DNA of 64,000 nucleotides from Rhodococcus sp. 14-2483-1-2 (GCF_002259405.1 NZ_NPFW01000013.1:124001-188000); one strand, 5' to 3'; positions 52,380-62,657 are shown, counted from the stretch's first letter. Notes: generated by a model from the sequence alone, not told the origin. Made by a program: numbers and translations.

Positions 52380-53600
52380 ATGACGTTGTTGGATTATCTG
52401 CCGTCGCTCAGAGGTGCACTGTCGTCGCGGTTGGATCATGCCGTGTGGCCGAGTACGACGCACTATCGACACGGTCGAGTGACGGTGGCAGGAATGTTCC
52501 TCGACGACATTGCCGATCGTTACTCGACGCCGGTGTGCGTGATCGACGAAACCAGCCTGCGCGGTAGGTGCAATCGCATCGCGCTCGGGTCGTTCACAGC
52601 CGAAATGCTCTACAGGCCAGGCAGTGTGCTGGCTCCGGTTGTCGCGCGCTGGATAGGGGAGCAGCACTTGACGCTGGTCGTCGAGTCGATGGCAGCGTTG
52701 TCGTCCGCCCGGCAGCTCGGTGTCGATCCCTCCCACATCGTCGGTCGTGCGCAGAGCGCGCAGGTTGCAGATCTGCTGCTGTCACTTCCGGTGGGTGAGC
52801 GAGTGGGCCGAATCGTCGTCGCCGCAGGTCTTCACCGGATTTCGGATGCGGACCGTGCCGTAGCCGTCGCACAGTCGACTCTGGTCAGCACCGACGGCAA
52901 TCGTGATTATGCGGAAAACGTCATCGCTCAGGTTGTCGATTGCCCTGCAACGGTATTCGACGGTGTCGAATGCAGCGCGGCCACCCTCGACGGCGTGTTC
53001 GCACGGATCGTCGAGTCTCTCGGGGTGATGGCTCAGGCCTACCGAGATCACGGCGTGCTCGGTAATCGCCTGCATCTACGGATCGATTCTCCGACGGGAC
53101 TCGATAGTGCGCTCCTGTCCGACGTCGTCGAAGACGCCATCGACGAAGGCTGCATTCGGCATCGCTTTCCGCGTCCGCAGCTTGCCGTCGAGACCGGGGA
53201 GTCGATCACCGACGCGTCCATGGTGACGGTGTGCCGCGTCCGGTCGATCGACCGGACGGATTCACACAGAGTCGTCGTGGTGGTGGACGGTGGAACCGGT
53301 TGCGCCCCTGCCGGTCCGGCCGCGGCGGTCATCGCCAACCGCCACAGCCTGGGCGGCGAGGAATTGTTCGTACTCGCCGACGGCAGTGATCCTCTGCGTC
53401 GGTGCGTCATCGACTCGGAAGTGTCGCTCCCGGCAGATGTTCGGGTCGGTGACGTCCTCGCGATCGCCGACGGTCCCGGCGACTGCCCGAGCGTCCTGAC
53501 ACTGTCCGACGGGCAGGCCCACCATCTGGATCTGCTCCCCGAGATGCCAGCTCGGGTCCGGTTCATTCCACGAGTCGATACCCCATTCCCGTCTCGGTGA
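52380..53600 (+). CDS. Diaminopimelate decarboxylase-like protein lacking PLP lysine
   Basis: This 406-residue protein has the LysA layout. It starts with FLDDIADRYSTPVCVIDETS near residue 40 (equivalent to the ELAEEFGTPLYVYDE region) but then has MLYRPGSVLAPVVARW near 77, where YxxKA would place the PLP lysine. The C-terminal beta domain is recognisable (RVVVVVDGGTGCAPAGPAA near 300, SLPADVRVGDVLAIADGPGD near 350), although the active-site Cys-Glu-Ser-Gly motif is altered. It is likely a non-catalytic or changed-function homolog. ATG 52380 follows GAGGAG; its 3' end overlaps kdpE by 38 nt. Confidence 0.75.
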   Translation: MTLLDYLPSLRGALSSRLDHAVWPSTTHYRHGRVTVAGMFLDDIADRYSTPVCVIDETSLRGRCNRIALGSFTAEMLYRPGSVLAPVVARWIGEQHLTLVVESMAALSSARQLGVDPSHIVGRAQSAQVADLLLSLPVGERVGRIVVAAGLHRISDADRAVAVAQSTLVSTDGNRDYAENVIAQVVDCPATVFDGVECSAATLDGVFARIVESLGVMAQAYRDHGVLGNRLHLRIDSPTGLDSALLSDVVEDAIDEGCIRHRFPRPQLAVETGESITDASMVTVCRVRSIDRTDSHRVVVVVDGGTGCAPAGPAAAVIANRHSLGGEELFVLADGSDPLRRCVIDSEVSLPADVRVGDVLAIADGPGDCPSVLTLSDGQAHHLDLLPEMPARVRFIPRVDTPFPSR

Positions 53601-54261
53601 TGAGATGTCGGGGCTTGCCCGGATCGATTTCGAGCTTGCGTCGAAGTTGAGACATGTAGATCCTCAGATAGTTGGAGCCGTGATCGTGCCCGGGACCCCA
53701 GACAGTTCGGAGTAGTTCTTTCTGCCCCACCAGCTTGCCCGCATTGCGGGCCAGCATCTCGAGGACTCCCCATTCTGTACGCGTGAGATGCACGATCTCG
53801 CCGTCCCTGGTCACCCTCTTGGAGGCCAGATCGACGGTGAAAGACGAGGTGGTCACCAGCGGGTCCGTAGGGGACGTCGTGATGGCTCGTCTGCGAACGG
53901 CGACGCGTAGCCGGGCCAGGAATTCGTCCATCCCGAACGGTTTGGTGATGTAGTCGTCGGCACCGGCGTCGAGAGCGTCGATCTTGTCGCCGCTGTCGGT
54001 GCGCGCGGACAGCACGATCACCGGAATCTCGCTCCATCCTCGCACACCGGCGAGCACGTCCAGGCCGCCGATATCGGGCAGTCCGAGGTCGAGGATCACG
54101 ACATCGGGGTGCTCGGACGCAATGGCGCGTAGCGCGCCGGTCCCGGTGGCCGCGGTGACGACGTTGTAACCGCGGGCGGCGAGGTTGATGCGCAGTGCGC
54201 GCACGATCTGCGGCTCGTCGTCGACAACCAGAACCTTGATCGCGGAACGCGATTCACCCAT
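53563..54261 (-). CDS. kdpE: KDP operon response regulator
   Basis: This 232-residue OmpR-type regulator has a receiver domain with phosphoacceptor Asp in VVILDLGLPDIGG near residue 56, conserved Lys in YITKPFG near 106, and a C-terminal winged helix (HLTRTEWGVLEMLARNAGKL, LRIYMSQLRRKLE). It activates kdpFABC in other bacteria. ATG 54261 overlaps the kdpD stop by 8 nt. Its 3' end overlaps the LysA-like gene by 38 nt. Confidence 0.95.
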   Translation of the reverse strand: MGESRSAIKVLVVDDEPQIVRALRINLAARGYNVVTAATGTGALRAIASEHPDVVILDLGLPDIGGLDVLAGVRGWSEIPVIVLSARTDSGDKIDALDAGADDYITKPFGMDEFLARLRVAVRRRAITTSPTDPLVTTSSFTVDLASKRVTRDGEIVHLTRTEWGVLEMLARNAGKLVGQKELLRTVWGPGHDHGSNYLRIYMSQLRRKLEIDPGKPRHLITETGMGYRLVE

Positions 54262-56800
54262 GGGTCTGCTCGGAGAAGTCGCCTCTGGCAGTCGATTCCG
54301 CTCGGGCCAATTCGACGGTCATGGTCACTCCGCCACCTGCAGTATCGGACACCGTCACCGAGCCTCCCATGGCCTCGACGAACCCACGCACAACGGAGAG
54401 TCCGAGCCCGACGCCCGTGGTGTTGTCGCGGTCGCCCGATCGTTGGAAGGACTCGAACACAGCCTCTTCGCTTCCGGGCGCGATCCCAGGGCCGCTGTCG
54501 GCAACGGTGATCACCGCTCGGTCGCCGATGTAGGCGGCCCCGACCCGCACCGGCGATCCGGGTGCGTGTCGCAGCGCATTGTCGATCAGATTCGCCAGCA
54601 CGCGCTCGAGCAGACCCGCGTCGGCCGAGACGGCGACGTCGTCCACATCGACGACGACGAGTTCGCGACCCGTGTGCGTCCCGACGAGCGCTGCGTCCAC
54701 GGCATCCTCGACGTACACGATGGACCGGCTCGGCTGAATGACCCCCGCCGCCAATCGCGACGAATCGAGCAGGTTGCCCACCAGACCCGTCAGCTGGTCG
54801 GTCGATTCCTCGATGGTCGCCAACAGTTCAGCGGTGTCCTCGGTGGAGAATTCCACATCGGTCGCGCGCAGACTCGACACCGCAGCCTTGACCGCGGCGA
54901 GTGGTGTTCGTAGGTCGTGGCTGACCGCGGACAGCAGCGCCCGCCGAAGACGGTCGACTTCCTTCAGGCCTGCGGCGGTGCTGGCCTCCTGAGCGAGTTC
55001 GGTCTGCCTGATCAGACCCATTGCCTGGTTGGCCACTGCGCTGAGCACACGTCGATCGTGCGCACCGGTCTTGGTACCGGACAGGAGCAAGGTGAAGGAA
55101 CCGTCGGGGGTGTCGATCGCGGTGTCGGCGTCATCGGGTGCGGCGGGCGGAGAATCACCGACGGATTCGACGATGACACCAGCACCTCTGATGATCGAGA
55201 CCGCGCGCTGAGAGTACGTCTCGCGGACTCGCTCCAACAGCGTTCGAATGTCGCCGCCGCGCAACACCGTTCCGGCGAACAGTGTCAGGAGCTCGGCTTC
55301 CTGTGACGCTCGCCGAGCTTCGCGGGTGCGTCGGGCGGCCGCGTCGACGAGAAATGCCACCGCCACTGCCATGATGAGCAGCACAACGGTGGTGACGAAA
55401 TTGTCGGGTTCGGCGATGGTGAAGCTGTACCGCGGATCGGCGAAGAAGTAGTTGAGTAACAATCCTGCGATCAACGCCGACAGTGCCGCGGGCGCAACGC
55501 CGCCCAGGAGCGCAACGGCGAGTACGACCATGAAGAACAGGGCACTCTCGCCGCCGAGATCGAGATATGGATCCACCAACAGCATCGCCAGGGCCGAGAC
55601 GACGGGTACGACAACGGCGGCAACCCAGGACAGAATTCGTCGGTGCTTCGGGTTGGGCGGGATCAGCCGCCCGAGCCGAAAACCTCGACTGATCTGGTTG
55701 TGGGTGACCATGTGCACGTCGATCTTGCCCGAGTTCTGAATGACCGCAGCGCCGATGCCCTCGTCCAGTATTCGGGCCCAGCGAGACCGCCGCGAGGTTC
55801 CGATGACGAGCTGGGTCGCGTTGGCCCCCCGTGCGAAGTCGAGCAGCGTGGTCGGCACGTCGTCACCGACGACACTGTGCATACTTGCGCCGAGACTCGC
55901 TGCGAGTACGCGGACTTTCCCCATCTGCGGTGCCGAGACGCCGGTGAGGCCATCGCCGCGGATGACGTGGAGCACCATCAGTTCCGCGCTGGACCGCGAG
56001 GCGATCCGGCTCGCGCGACGCAGCAGGGTCTCGGACTCCGGTCCACCGGTCACCGAGACGACAACACGCTCGCGTGCCTCCCACGTGTCGGTGATGTCGT
56101 GTGTACTGCGGTATTTCGCCAACGCAGCGTCGACCTGATCGGCGATCCACAGCAACGACAGTTCGCGCAGGGCAGTCAGATTGCCCTGACGGAAATAGTT
56201 GCTCAGCGCTGCGTCGACCTTCTCGGCTGCGTAGATGTTTCCGTGCGAGAGCCGGCGGCGCAGCGCTTCTGGAGCCACGTCGACCAATTCGATCTGTTCC
56301 GCTGCCCGCACCACCGAATCCGGGACGGTTTCTCGTTGCGGCACACCGGTGATCTGCTCGACGACATCGTTGAGGCTTTCCAGATGCTGCACATTCAGGG
56401 TCGAGACCACGTCGATTCCCGCTGCCAGCAATTCCTCGACGTCCTGCCAACGCTTCTCGTGGGCGCTACCCGGGGTGTTGGTGTGGGCGAGTTCGTCGAC
56501 AAGAACCAGCGAAGGTTCACGCTCGATGATCGCTGCGACATCGAGTTCCTGAGCGATCGATCCGCGGTAGTGAACTATCCGCGGAGGAACCAGTTCGATG
56601 CCGTCCAGTAATGCGGCGGTGCGGGCGCGGCCGTGGGTTTCCACCACGCCCGCGACCACATCGCACCCACGTTCTTGCCTGCGGTGCGCTTCACCGAGCA
56701 TCGCGAAGGTCTTACCGACCCCCGGCGCCGCCCCGAGATAGATGCGCAATTCACCGCGATCGAGTCCTCCGGACCCCCGCTTGCCTGTCTTTTTTCCCAT
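54254..56800 (-). CDS. kdpD: Osmosensitive K+ channel histidine kinase
   Basis: This 848-residue sensor kinase has the KdpD N-terminal ATP-binding domain (IYLGAAPGVGKTFAMLGEAH, LVDELAHTNTPG), a universal-stress-protein-like domain (about 235-360), four closely spaced transmembrane helices (about 380-490), a GAF-like segment, phosphoacceptor His in SAVSHDLRTPLAAV and HATPase motifs (NLIDNALRHAPG, DSGPGIAPG, VGLGLSVVRG). ATG 56800 is used; a GTG at 56848 inside kdpC is the alternative. It is coupled to kdpE. Confidence 0.94.
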   Translation of the reverse strand: MGKKTGKRGSGGLDRGELRIYLGAAPGVGKTFAMLGEAHRRQERGCDVVAGVVETHGRARTAALLDGIELVPPRIVHYRGSIAQELDVAAIIEREPSLVLVDELAHTNTPGSAHEKRWQDVEELLAAGIDVVSTLNVQHLESLNDVVEQITGVPQRETVPDSVVRAAEQIELVDVAPEALRRRLSHGNIYAAEKVDAALSNYFRQGNLTALRELSLLWIADQVDAALAKYRSTHDITDTWEARERVVVSVTGGPESETLLRRASRIASRSSAELMVLHVIRGDGLTGVSAPQMGKVRVLAASLGASMHSVVGDDVPTTLLDFARGANATQLVIGTSRRSRWARILDEGIGAAVIQNSGKIDVHMVTHNQISRGFRLGRLIPPNPKHRRILSWVAAVVVPVVSALAMLLVDPYLDLGGESALFFMVVLAVALLGGVAPAALSALIAGLLLNYFFADPRYSFTIAEPDNFVTTVVLLIMAVAVAFLVDAAARRTREARRASQEAELLTLFAGTVLRGGDIRTLLERVRETYSQRAVSIIRGAGVIVESVGDSPPAAPDDADTAIDTPDGSFTLLLSGTKTGAHDRRVLSAVANQAMGLIRQTELAQEASTAAGLKEVDRLRRALLSAVSHDLRTPLAAVKAAVSSLRATDVEFSTEDTAELLATIEESTDQLTGLVGNLLDSSRLAAGVIQPSRSIVYVEDAVDAALVGTHTGRELVVVDVDDVAVSADAGLLERVLANLIDNALRHAPGSPVRVGAAYIGDRAVITVADSGPGIAPGSEEAVFESFQRSGDRDNTTGVGLGLSVVRGFVEAMGGSVTVSDTAGGGVTMTVELARAESTARGDFSEQTHG

Positions 56801-56832
56801 GTCGTCTACCCGCTGCCCTGGACCGTCGAGGC

Positions 56833-57471
56833 TCAGCTCGTACCGCACCCCGGTGCCGTCAGTCCCAGAGCGACATTGAGCTCCGGCACGTTCACCGTCT
56901 CGTTGCCGAGGAACCCGAGCTGCCTGCCGTCGGTGTGTTCGGCGACCAGAGCCGTCACCGCGTCGACGCTCATGTTGTTGACCTGCGCGACGCGTGGGAT
57001 CTGGATCGCGGCGTAGGCGGGGCTGATATCGGGATCGATACCCGAGCCGGATCCGGTGACCGCGTCCACCGGCACAGCGGCCGGGTCGACGCCTTCACGC
57101 TCGGCGATGACGGCACGACGTTCCTCGATGAATGCCGCCAGTGCTTCGCTACTGGGGCCCTGGTTGGTCGGCAACGACGCGGCCGGGTCGCTCACGGCAA
57201 AGGCATCCTCGTCGGAGATGGATCCGGTAACTCGGTTGTGGAAGAACGGATCCGGCGCTCCCTCTTCGACCTGCGGGTCGACCCCGATCAGGCTGCTGCC
57301 GACGATGCACCCGTTCGCGTCACGCAGCGGCGACCCCTCGGCAGAGCTGGATCCGATGCGGCTCACCGCCCATACCGCCGCCGGATACCCGATACCGACG
57401 ATGACCGTCAGCGCCAGCAGCACCGACAGTCCTGCCACGATCTGACCGAGAAATCTCTGTACGAAACGCAT
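56833..57471 (-). CDS. kdpC: K+-transporting ATPase subunit C
   Basis: This 212-residue subunit has one N-terminal transmembrane helix (IVAGLSVLLALTVIVGIGYP) and an exposed domain with GSSLIG near 57, DPVTGSGSG-like VDAVTGSGSGIDPDISP near 145, and NVPELNVAL near the end. It stabilises the KdpFABC complex. It begins one base after the kdpB stop. Confidence 0.94.
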   Translation of the reverse strand: MRFVQRFLGQIVAGLSVLLALTVIVGIGYPAAVWAVSRIGSSSAEGSPLRDANGCIVGSSLIGVDPQVEEGAPDPFFHNRVTGSISDEDAFAVSDPAASLPTNQGPSSEALAAFIEERRAVIAEREGVDPAAVPVDAVTGSGSGIDPDISPAYAAIQIPRVAQVNNMSVDAVTALVAEHTDGRQLGFLGNETVNVPELNVALGLTAPGCGTS

Positions 57472-57472
57472 G

Positions 57473-59569
57473 TCAGCCTATCCCTGGGATGAAACGAACG
57501 ACGAGGTCGATGAGCCAGATCCCGATGAACGGGGTGATGACGCCGCCCACTCCGTAGAGCAGCAGATTGCGGCGCAGCAGTGTCGAAGCGCTCGACGGGA
57601 CGTAGCGAACACCCTTGAGTGCCAGCGGAATCAGCCCGATGATCACCAGAGCGTTGAAGATGACCGCGGACAGGATCGCCGATTCGGGGGTGGCTAGCCG
57701 CATGATGTTGAGGCCGTCGAGTTGTGGGTAGACGACGCTGAACATCGCCGGCAGAATCGCGAAGTACTTCGCGAGGTCGTTGGCGAGGGAGAACGTCGTC
57801 AATGCTCCGCGGGTGATCAGCAACTGCTTACCGATCTCGACGACCTCGATCAACTTGGTCGGATCGGAATCGAGATCCACCATGTTGCCGGCCTCTTTTG
57901 CTGCCGACGTTCCGGTGTTCATCGCAACGCCGACATCGGCCTGCGCCAGAGCGGGGGCGTCGTTGGTGCCGTCGCCCGTCATGGCGACCAGCCGGCCGCC
58001 TTCCTGCTCCTTGCGAATCAATGCGAGCTTGTCCTCGGGTGTGGCCTCGGCGAGGAAGTCGTCGACACCTGCCTCGGCTGCAATGGCTTTCGCGGTCCGC
58101 GGATTGTCACCCGTGACCATGACGGTCCTGATGCCCATGGCCCGCAACTGAGCGAATCGCTCCGCGATGTGGGGCTTGACGACATCGGAGAGTTCGATGA
58201 CACCCAGTGCGCGGGCAGGACCGCCCTGGGGTGAAGTGGCGACCACCAGGGGTGTCCCGCCCATCTCGGCGATGCTGTTCGAGATGTCGTCTATCTCGAC
58301 GGCGATCGAGGGACCGCCGTTGCTGCGCACCCATGCCAGTACCGAATCGGAAGCCCCCTTACGGACCTGGGTGCCGTCGAGATCGATTCCGCTCATGCGG
58401 GTTTGGGCGGTGAAGGCGACGAACTCGCCGGTCTTCTCGGTGTCCGTGGCGTGCAGCGGCAACGAGTATTCCAGTCCGCACAGATCGACGATGCTGCGAC
58501 CCTCGGGTGTGCCGTCGGCGAGTGAGGACAACCGTGCTGCTGCGGCGAGTTCGCCTGCCGTCGTGCCGGGTGCGGGATGAAGCCCGGTGGCGCGACGGTT
58601 ACCGAAGGTGATCGTGCCGGTCTTGTCCATCAAGAGCGTGTCGATGTCGCCCGCTGCCTCGACGGCGCGGCCGGACATCGCCAGGACGTTGCGCTGAACC
58701 AGTCGGTCCATACCGGCAATTCCGATGGCGGACAACAACGCTCCGATGGTCGTCGGAATCAGACATACCAGCAGTGCGATCAGCTTGATCGGGTCTTGCT
58801 GCTCGCCGCCGTACGCGCCCATCGGTCCGATGGCGACGACGGCCAGCATGAAGATGATCGTCAGCGAAGCCAACAGGATGTTCAGCGCGATCTCGTTCGG
58901 GGTCTTCTGGCGCGATGCACCCTCGACGAGGGCAATCATCCGGTCGACGAAAGTCTGGCCCTGGGCCGCGGTGATCCGTACGACGATCTCGTCGGAGAGC
59001 ACTCCGGTGCCGCCGGTCACTGCGGAACGGTCACCGCCCGATTCGCGGACGACCGGCGCAGATTCGCCGGTGATGGCCGACTCGTCAACGCTCGCAATGC
59101 CTTCGATGACATCGCCGTCTCCCGGAATGATCTCGCCGGCCGAGACGACGACCTCGTCACCGACCTTCAATTCGGTGCCGGGAACCTCTTCGATGGTCCC
59201 GTTCGATGTCCGACGGCGCGCGACCGTGTCTCGCTTGACGGCACGCAGGCTCGCGGCCTGGGCCTTGCCTCGGCCCTCGGCCACGGACTCGGCAAGGTTG
59301 GCGAACAACAGCGTGAACCACAGCCACGCCGCTACGAGCCAGGAGAAAACGGAAGGATCGAGGACCGCGAGCACGGTGGTGACGAGGGAGCCGATGAGTA
59401 CGACGAACATGACCGGGTTGCGGGCGAGATGCCGAGGGTCGAGTTTGGCGAACGCGGACGGCAGAGACGTCCACATCTGCCGGGGGCTGAAGTAACCGGA
59501 TCGAACCGGGGTGGGGGAGTCGTCGACGTCGGACTCGTCGTCGATGAGCCTGGATGAGGTGACGGTCAT
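57473..59569 (-). CDS. kdpB: K+-transporting P-type ATPase subunit B
   Basis: This 698-residue P-type ATPase has the TGES-type actuator motif AITGESAPV near residue 168, phosphorylated Asp in [12 protein letters not shown] near 310, and hinge motif [19 protein letters not shown] near 526, with about seven helices. It supplies energy for KdpA-mediated K+ uptake. Its ATG overlaps the kdpA stop by 4 nt. Confidence 0.96.
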   Translation of the reverse strand: MTVTSSRLIDDESDVDDSPTPVRSGYFSPRQMWTSLPSAFAKLDPRHLARNPVMFVVLIGSLVTTVLAVLDPSVFSWLVAAWLWFTLLFANLAESVAEGRGKAQAASLRAVKRDTVARRRTSNGTIEEVPGTELKVGDEVVVSAGEIIPGDGDVIEGIASVDESAITGESAPVVRESGGDRSAVTGGTGVLSDEIVVRITAAQGQTFVDRMIALVEGASRQKTPNEIALNILLASLTIIFMLAVVAIGPMGAYGGEQQDPIKLIALLVCLIPTTIGALLSAIGIAGMDRLVQRNVLAMSGRAVEAAGDIDTLLMDKTGTITFGNRRATGLHPAPGTTAGELAAAARLSSLADGTPEGRSIVDLCGLEYSLPLHATDTEKTGEFVAFTAQTRMSGIDLDGTQVRKGASDSVLAWVRSNGGPSIAVEIDDISNSIAEMGGTPLVVATSPQGGPARALGVIELSDVVKPHIAERFAQLRAMGIRTVMVTGDNPRTAKAIAAEAGVDDFLAEATPEDKLALIRKEQEGGRLVAMTGDGTNDAPALAQADVGVAMNTGTSAAKEAGNMVDLDSDPTKLIEVVEIGKQLLITRGALTTFSLANDLAKYFAILPAMFSVVYPQLDGLNIMRLATPESAILSAVIFNALVIIGLIPLALKGVRYVPSSASTLLRRNLLLYGVGGVITPFIGIWLIDLVVRFIPGIG

Positions 59570-61338
59570 TGCAGTGCCTCTGCGATCGGGCCCAAAGCCA
59601 GGGCCGGGAAGAAGGTCAGTGCCGCAACAAGAACGGCGGTTCCGAGTACCAGTCCGGTGAACAGCGGTCCGGTCGTGGGAAGAGTGCCCGGGTTCGGAGC
59701 GGTGCGTTTGGACGTGGCGAGGGAACCGGCCAGTGCCAGCACGAAGATGATCGGCAGGAAGCGTCCGAGCAGCATCGCGATGCCCAGGGAGGTCTGGAAC
59801 CAGTCGCTGGTGACGGTCAACCCGCCGAACGCGCTGCCGTTGTTGTTCGAGGCGGAGGCGTAGGCGTAGAGGACCTCGGTGAATCCGTGGATCGATCCCG
59901 GCGTGCCCGGGTCACCCGAATTGCCCTGGAAGCCGGTGGTGGAGGACAGGATCACGGTGATCGAGGTGCCGATCAGAACCAATGCGGGCATCACCAGTAC
60001 CGACAGTGCGGCGAGAGTGATCTGGCGCTGCCCGATCTTCTTGCCGAGATACTCGGGCGTACGGCCGACGAGAAGTCCACCCACGAACACCGCGATGATC
60101 GCCAGCACGAGCAGTCCGTACAGACCGGTTCCGACACCACCCGGGGCGATCTCGCCGAAGAGCATGTTGAGCAGGACGGCTCCTCCGCCGAGCGGAGACA
60201 TGCTGTCGTGCGCGGAATTGACTGCGCCGGTGGAGGTTCCCGTCGTTGCGACGGCGAAAAGGGTGGATCCGGGAATGCCGAATCGAACTTCCTTGCCCTC
60301 CATCATCGAACCTGCGGCCTGCGCTGCGACGCCGCGCGCACCGGACTCTGCAACAGCAGTGACGGTGAGGAGAGCTGCGAACAGGGCCGCCATGACCGCC
60401 AGCAGGGTCAGACCTTGACGACGGTCGCCGACCATCGTGCCGAAGGTGCGGGTCAGTGCCACCGGGATGAGCAGGATCGAGATGATCTCGACGACGTTGG
60501 ACAACGGGGTCGGGTTCTCGAACGGGTGCGCGGAGTTCGCACCGAGGATCCCGCCACCGTTGGTGCCCAGTTCCTTGATCGCTTCCTGTGACGCGACGGG
60601 AGCCAATGCATTGGAGACCGACGACCCGTCGAGTCCCGTCGAGGCGAAACCTGTGCTGAAGGACTGAATTACGCCTTGTGTCAGCAGGATCAGCGCGATG
60701 ACGAACGACAGAGGTAGAAGGATGCGTAGGATTCCTCGAACGAGATCGACCCAGAAGTTTCCGATCTCGCCGCCGGTCCGCACGCGCACGAAGCCTCGGA
60801 TGACGGCGATGGCGACAGCGAGGCCGACTGCGGCAGAAACGAAGTTCTGCACCGCCAAGCCCAGGGGCTGCGTCAGGTTCGACATCGTCGTCTCGGGTGT
60901 GTACGACTGCCAGTTGGTGTTGGAGACGAAGGAGATCGCGGTGTTGAACGCGACCGACGGGCTCACTCCCGACAGTCCTCCGTTCAGTGGAAGTACACCC
61001 TGAATTCGTTGCAGCACATAGAGAAAGAGGACGCTCGCAGCGGAGAAGCCGAGTAGCGAGAGTGCGTATCCGACCCAGGTCTGCTGGGACCGTGGGTCGA
61101 TCCGGCAGAGGCGGTAGATCAGCTTTTCGATACGAAGATCTGCCCACACGGTCGTGCCGCCGCGGGTGCGCTGCAGGGTGGCTGTACTCCCCGCGGCACC
61201 GAGGCTTCCTGCGTCTGTATCGACATCATGTTCGGTGGCAAAGACTTTCGCCATGTAGTCGCCGAGGGGCACGTACGCGATCGCCAGAACGACGACGACC
61301 ACGAGGATCTGGAGCGATGCTGCCAGAGCTGCAGTCAT
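59566..61338 (-). CDS. kdpA: K+-transporting ATPase subunit A
   Basis: This 590-residue K+-binding channel subunit has ten or more helices and the KdpA selectivity-like segments ([10 protein letters not shown] near residue 135, [20 protein letters not shown] near 250, [20 protein letters not shown] near 360). It forms the high-affinity channel with KdpB and is coupled to kdpB by a 4-nt overlap. It is preceded directly by kdpF. Confidence 0.96.
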   Translation of the reverse strand: MTAALAASLQILVVVVVLAIAYVPLGDYMAKVFATEHDVDTDAGSLGAAGSTATLQRTRGGTTVWADLRIEKLIYRLCRIDPRSQQTWVGYALSLLGFSAASVLFLYVLQRIQGVLPLNGGLSGVSPSVAFNTAISFVSNTNWQSYTPETTMSNLTQPLGLAVQNFVSAAVGLAVAIAVIRGFVRVRTGGEIGNFWVDLVRGILRILLPLSFVIALILLTQGVIQSFSTGFASTGLDGSSVSNALAPVASQEAIKELGTNGGGILGANSAHPFENPTPLSNVVEIISILLIPVALTRTFGTMVGDRRQGLTLLAVMAALFAALLTVTAVAESGARGVAAQAAGSMMEGKEVRFGIPGSTLFAVATTGTSTGAVNSAHDSMSPLGGGAVLLNMLFGEIAPGGVGTGLYGLLVLAIIAVFVGGLLVGRTPEYLGKKIGQRQITLAALSVLVMPALVLIGTSITVILSSTTGFQGNSGDPGTPGSIHGFTEVLYAYASASNNNGSAFGGLTVTSDWFQTSLGIAMLLGRFLPIIFVLALAGSLATSKRTAPNPGTLPTTGPLFTGLVLGTAVLVAALTFFPALALGPIAEALQ

Positions 61339-61342
61339 GTTC

Positions 61343-61441
61343 TCAGAACCTCTCCGGGTCGAGCAGAGCGACGAACAGATAGATGACCACTGCGGCGGCG
61401 ATCACCACGAGTACGACGTTGATGGTTCCGTCGAGCGTCAT
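61343..61441 (-). CDS. kdpF: K+-transporting ATPase subunit F
   Basis: This 32-residue single-helix peptide has NVVLVVIAAAVVIYLFVALL as its helix, framed by MTLDGTI and DPERF, matching KdpF in size and the C-terminal PERF motif. It ends 4 nt before the kdpA ATG. ATG 61441 overlaps the stop of the small upstream ORF by 4 nt. Confidence 0.92.
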   Translation of the reverse strand: MTLDGTINVVLVVIAAAVVIYLFVALLDPERF

Positions 61442-61545
61442 TTCGCCTTCGCCTTCGTAGTGGCAGTGGTCGCCAACGCCCGCAGGATCAGTGCACACAC
61501 ACCGAATCCCGCGGCCGTGACGAGGAGATAACCCAAATCAGCCAT
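61438..61545 (-). CDS. Small single-helix membrane protein ahead of kdpF
   Basis: A 35-residue frame begins MADLGYLLVTAAGFGVC, continues through a hydrophobic stretch ALILRALATTA and ends TTKAKAK. It overlaps kdpF by 4 nt (ATGA), as the other kdp genes do. An upstream AAGAGG is rather distant. Similar small ORFs precede kdpF in some actinobacteria as far as I recall, but it is rarely annotated. Likely a translated accessory membrane peptide of the Kdp complex. Confidence 0.7.
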   Translation of the reverse strand: MADLGYLLVTAAGFGVCALILRALATTATTKAKAK

Positions 61546-61589
61546 GAACGTTCGAGCCTCTTCGACATAGTGCGGTCCAACGCATCTTC

Positions 61590-61622
61590 AGCGCTGGCGG
61601 TCCAGCGCTTCATCAGCGCTGG
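61590..61622. promoter_or_regulatory. Three AGCGCTGG repeats upstream of the kdp operon
   Basis: AGCGCTGG occurs at 61590-61597, as its complement CCAGCGCT at 61602-61609, and again at 61615-61622. The first two form an inverted repeat; the core AGCGCT is itself palindromic. Position just upstream of the first kdp gene makes these candidate regulator sites (KdpE or other). Confidence 0.5.
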
Positions 61623-61623
61623 T

Positions 61624-61644
61624 CGGAGGGCTTATGGCCCTCCG
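61624..61644. terminator. 8-bp stem-loop between the LysR gene and the kdp operon
   Basis: CGGAGGGC (61624-61631) and GCCCTCCG (61637-61644) form a perfect stem with loop TTATG. It lies between the LysR gene's stop and the kdp start on the minus strand, so it could end LysR transcription. No T tract follows, so this role is uncertain. Confidence 0.5.
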
Positions 61645-61748
61645 GTCACCGATATGTTTACGCCGTCGAAATTGGCCTGAAGACGATCCTTACGGATCCT
61701 TTACGCCTGGGAATTCAGTCATGACACAAATATGACGCGGCCTTTTAG

Positions 61749-62657
61749 TCAGCTCTCTCCCAGCAGAGCCGAGCGCTGCTCGGTGACGACCGCGCGGATC
61801 GCGTCGACCACTGCTGAGACCTCCGGACGTCGCAGGGTTTCGGTGCGGGTGACGAGCCAGTAGGTCAGTTTGACCGCGATGGCGTCGGGCAGGATTCGTC
61901 GTAGGTCGGGGTGGCGGTCGGCCATGAAGCACGGCAGCAGTCCGATGCCCGCCGAGGCGCGAGTGGCCTCGACGTGGACGAAGACGTTGGTGGAGGTGAC
62001 CGATTCGCGCATCGTCGGGGTGAAGTTGGGGGCCAGATCCAGATCGTCGACGTGCAACATGGAATCGATGAAATAGATGAACGGGTGTGCGGAGAGGTCG
62101 GCCGGCACCTGCGGCGTTCCGTGGTCCTCCAGATAGGCCTCGGATGCATAGAGGCCGAGTAGATAGTCCCCGAGTCGGATGGCCTCGGCGCGATGTACCT
62201 GCGGTTGGCCGACGACGATCTCGATGTCCAGGCCAGATCGTTGCTGCGACGCCCGCCGGGTGACCGCCACGATTTCCATGGACACCCGCGGATGAGCACG
62301 CTGTACCCGCGCCGCGGCCGGAGCAGCGATGTATGCGCTGAATCCATCGGTCGCAGAAATACGTACGACGCCCTCCAACGCACCTGCGTCGGTCGAGACG
62401 AGGGTCCGCAGCGCATCCTCGACGGCCTCGGCAGCGGCAAGCGCGCCGCGGCCCAGCTGTGTCAGTTCCCAGCCGCCGGCACCTCGGGTCAGGACGCGGC
62501 CGCCGAGCGTGTCCTCGAGTGCAGCGATGCGTCGGGAAATGGTCGTGTGGTTGATCCCCAGGTCGTCGGCCGCGGAGCTGTAGCGACCGGTTCGACTGAC
62601 AGCGAGCAGCACCAGCAGGTCGTCTGCACTGGGGATCTTCGTGCCACCGAGCGTCAT
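61749..62657 (-). CDS. LysR family transcriptional regulator
   Basis: This 302-residue regulator has an N-terminal helix-turn-helix (LLVLLAVSRTGRYSSAADDL then GINHTTISRRIAALE, about 13-48) and a LysR substrate-binding domain (GVVRISATDGFSAYIAAP near 97 onward). ATG 62657 (MTLGGTKIPSADD) is preferred over an ATG at 62720. It is divergent from the MFS symporter gene with a 137-bp spacer and is the probable regulator of it. Confidence 0.9.
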   Translation of the reverse strand: MTLGGTKIPSADDLLVLLAVSRTGRYSSAADDLGINHTTISRRIAALEDTLGGRVLTRGAGGWELTQLGRGALAAAEAVEDALRTLVSTDAGALEGVVRISATDGFSAYIAAPAAARVQRAHPRVSMEIVAVTRRASQQRSGLDIEIVVGQPQVHRAEAIRLGDYLLGLYASEAYLEDHGTPQVPADLSAHPFIYFIDSMLHVDDLDLAPNFTPTMRESVTSTNVFVHVEATRASAGIGLLPCFMADRHPDLRRILPDAIAVKLTYWLVTRTETLRRPEVSAVVDAIRAVVTEQRSALLGES

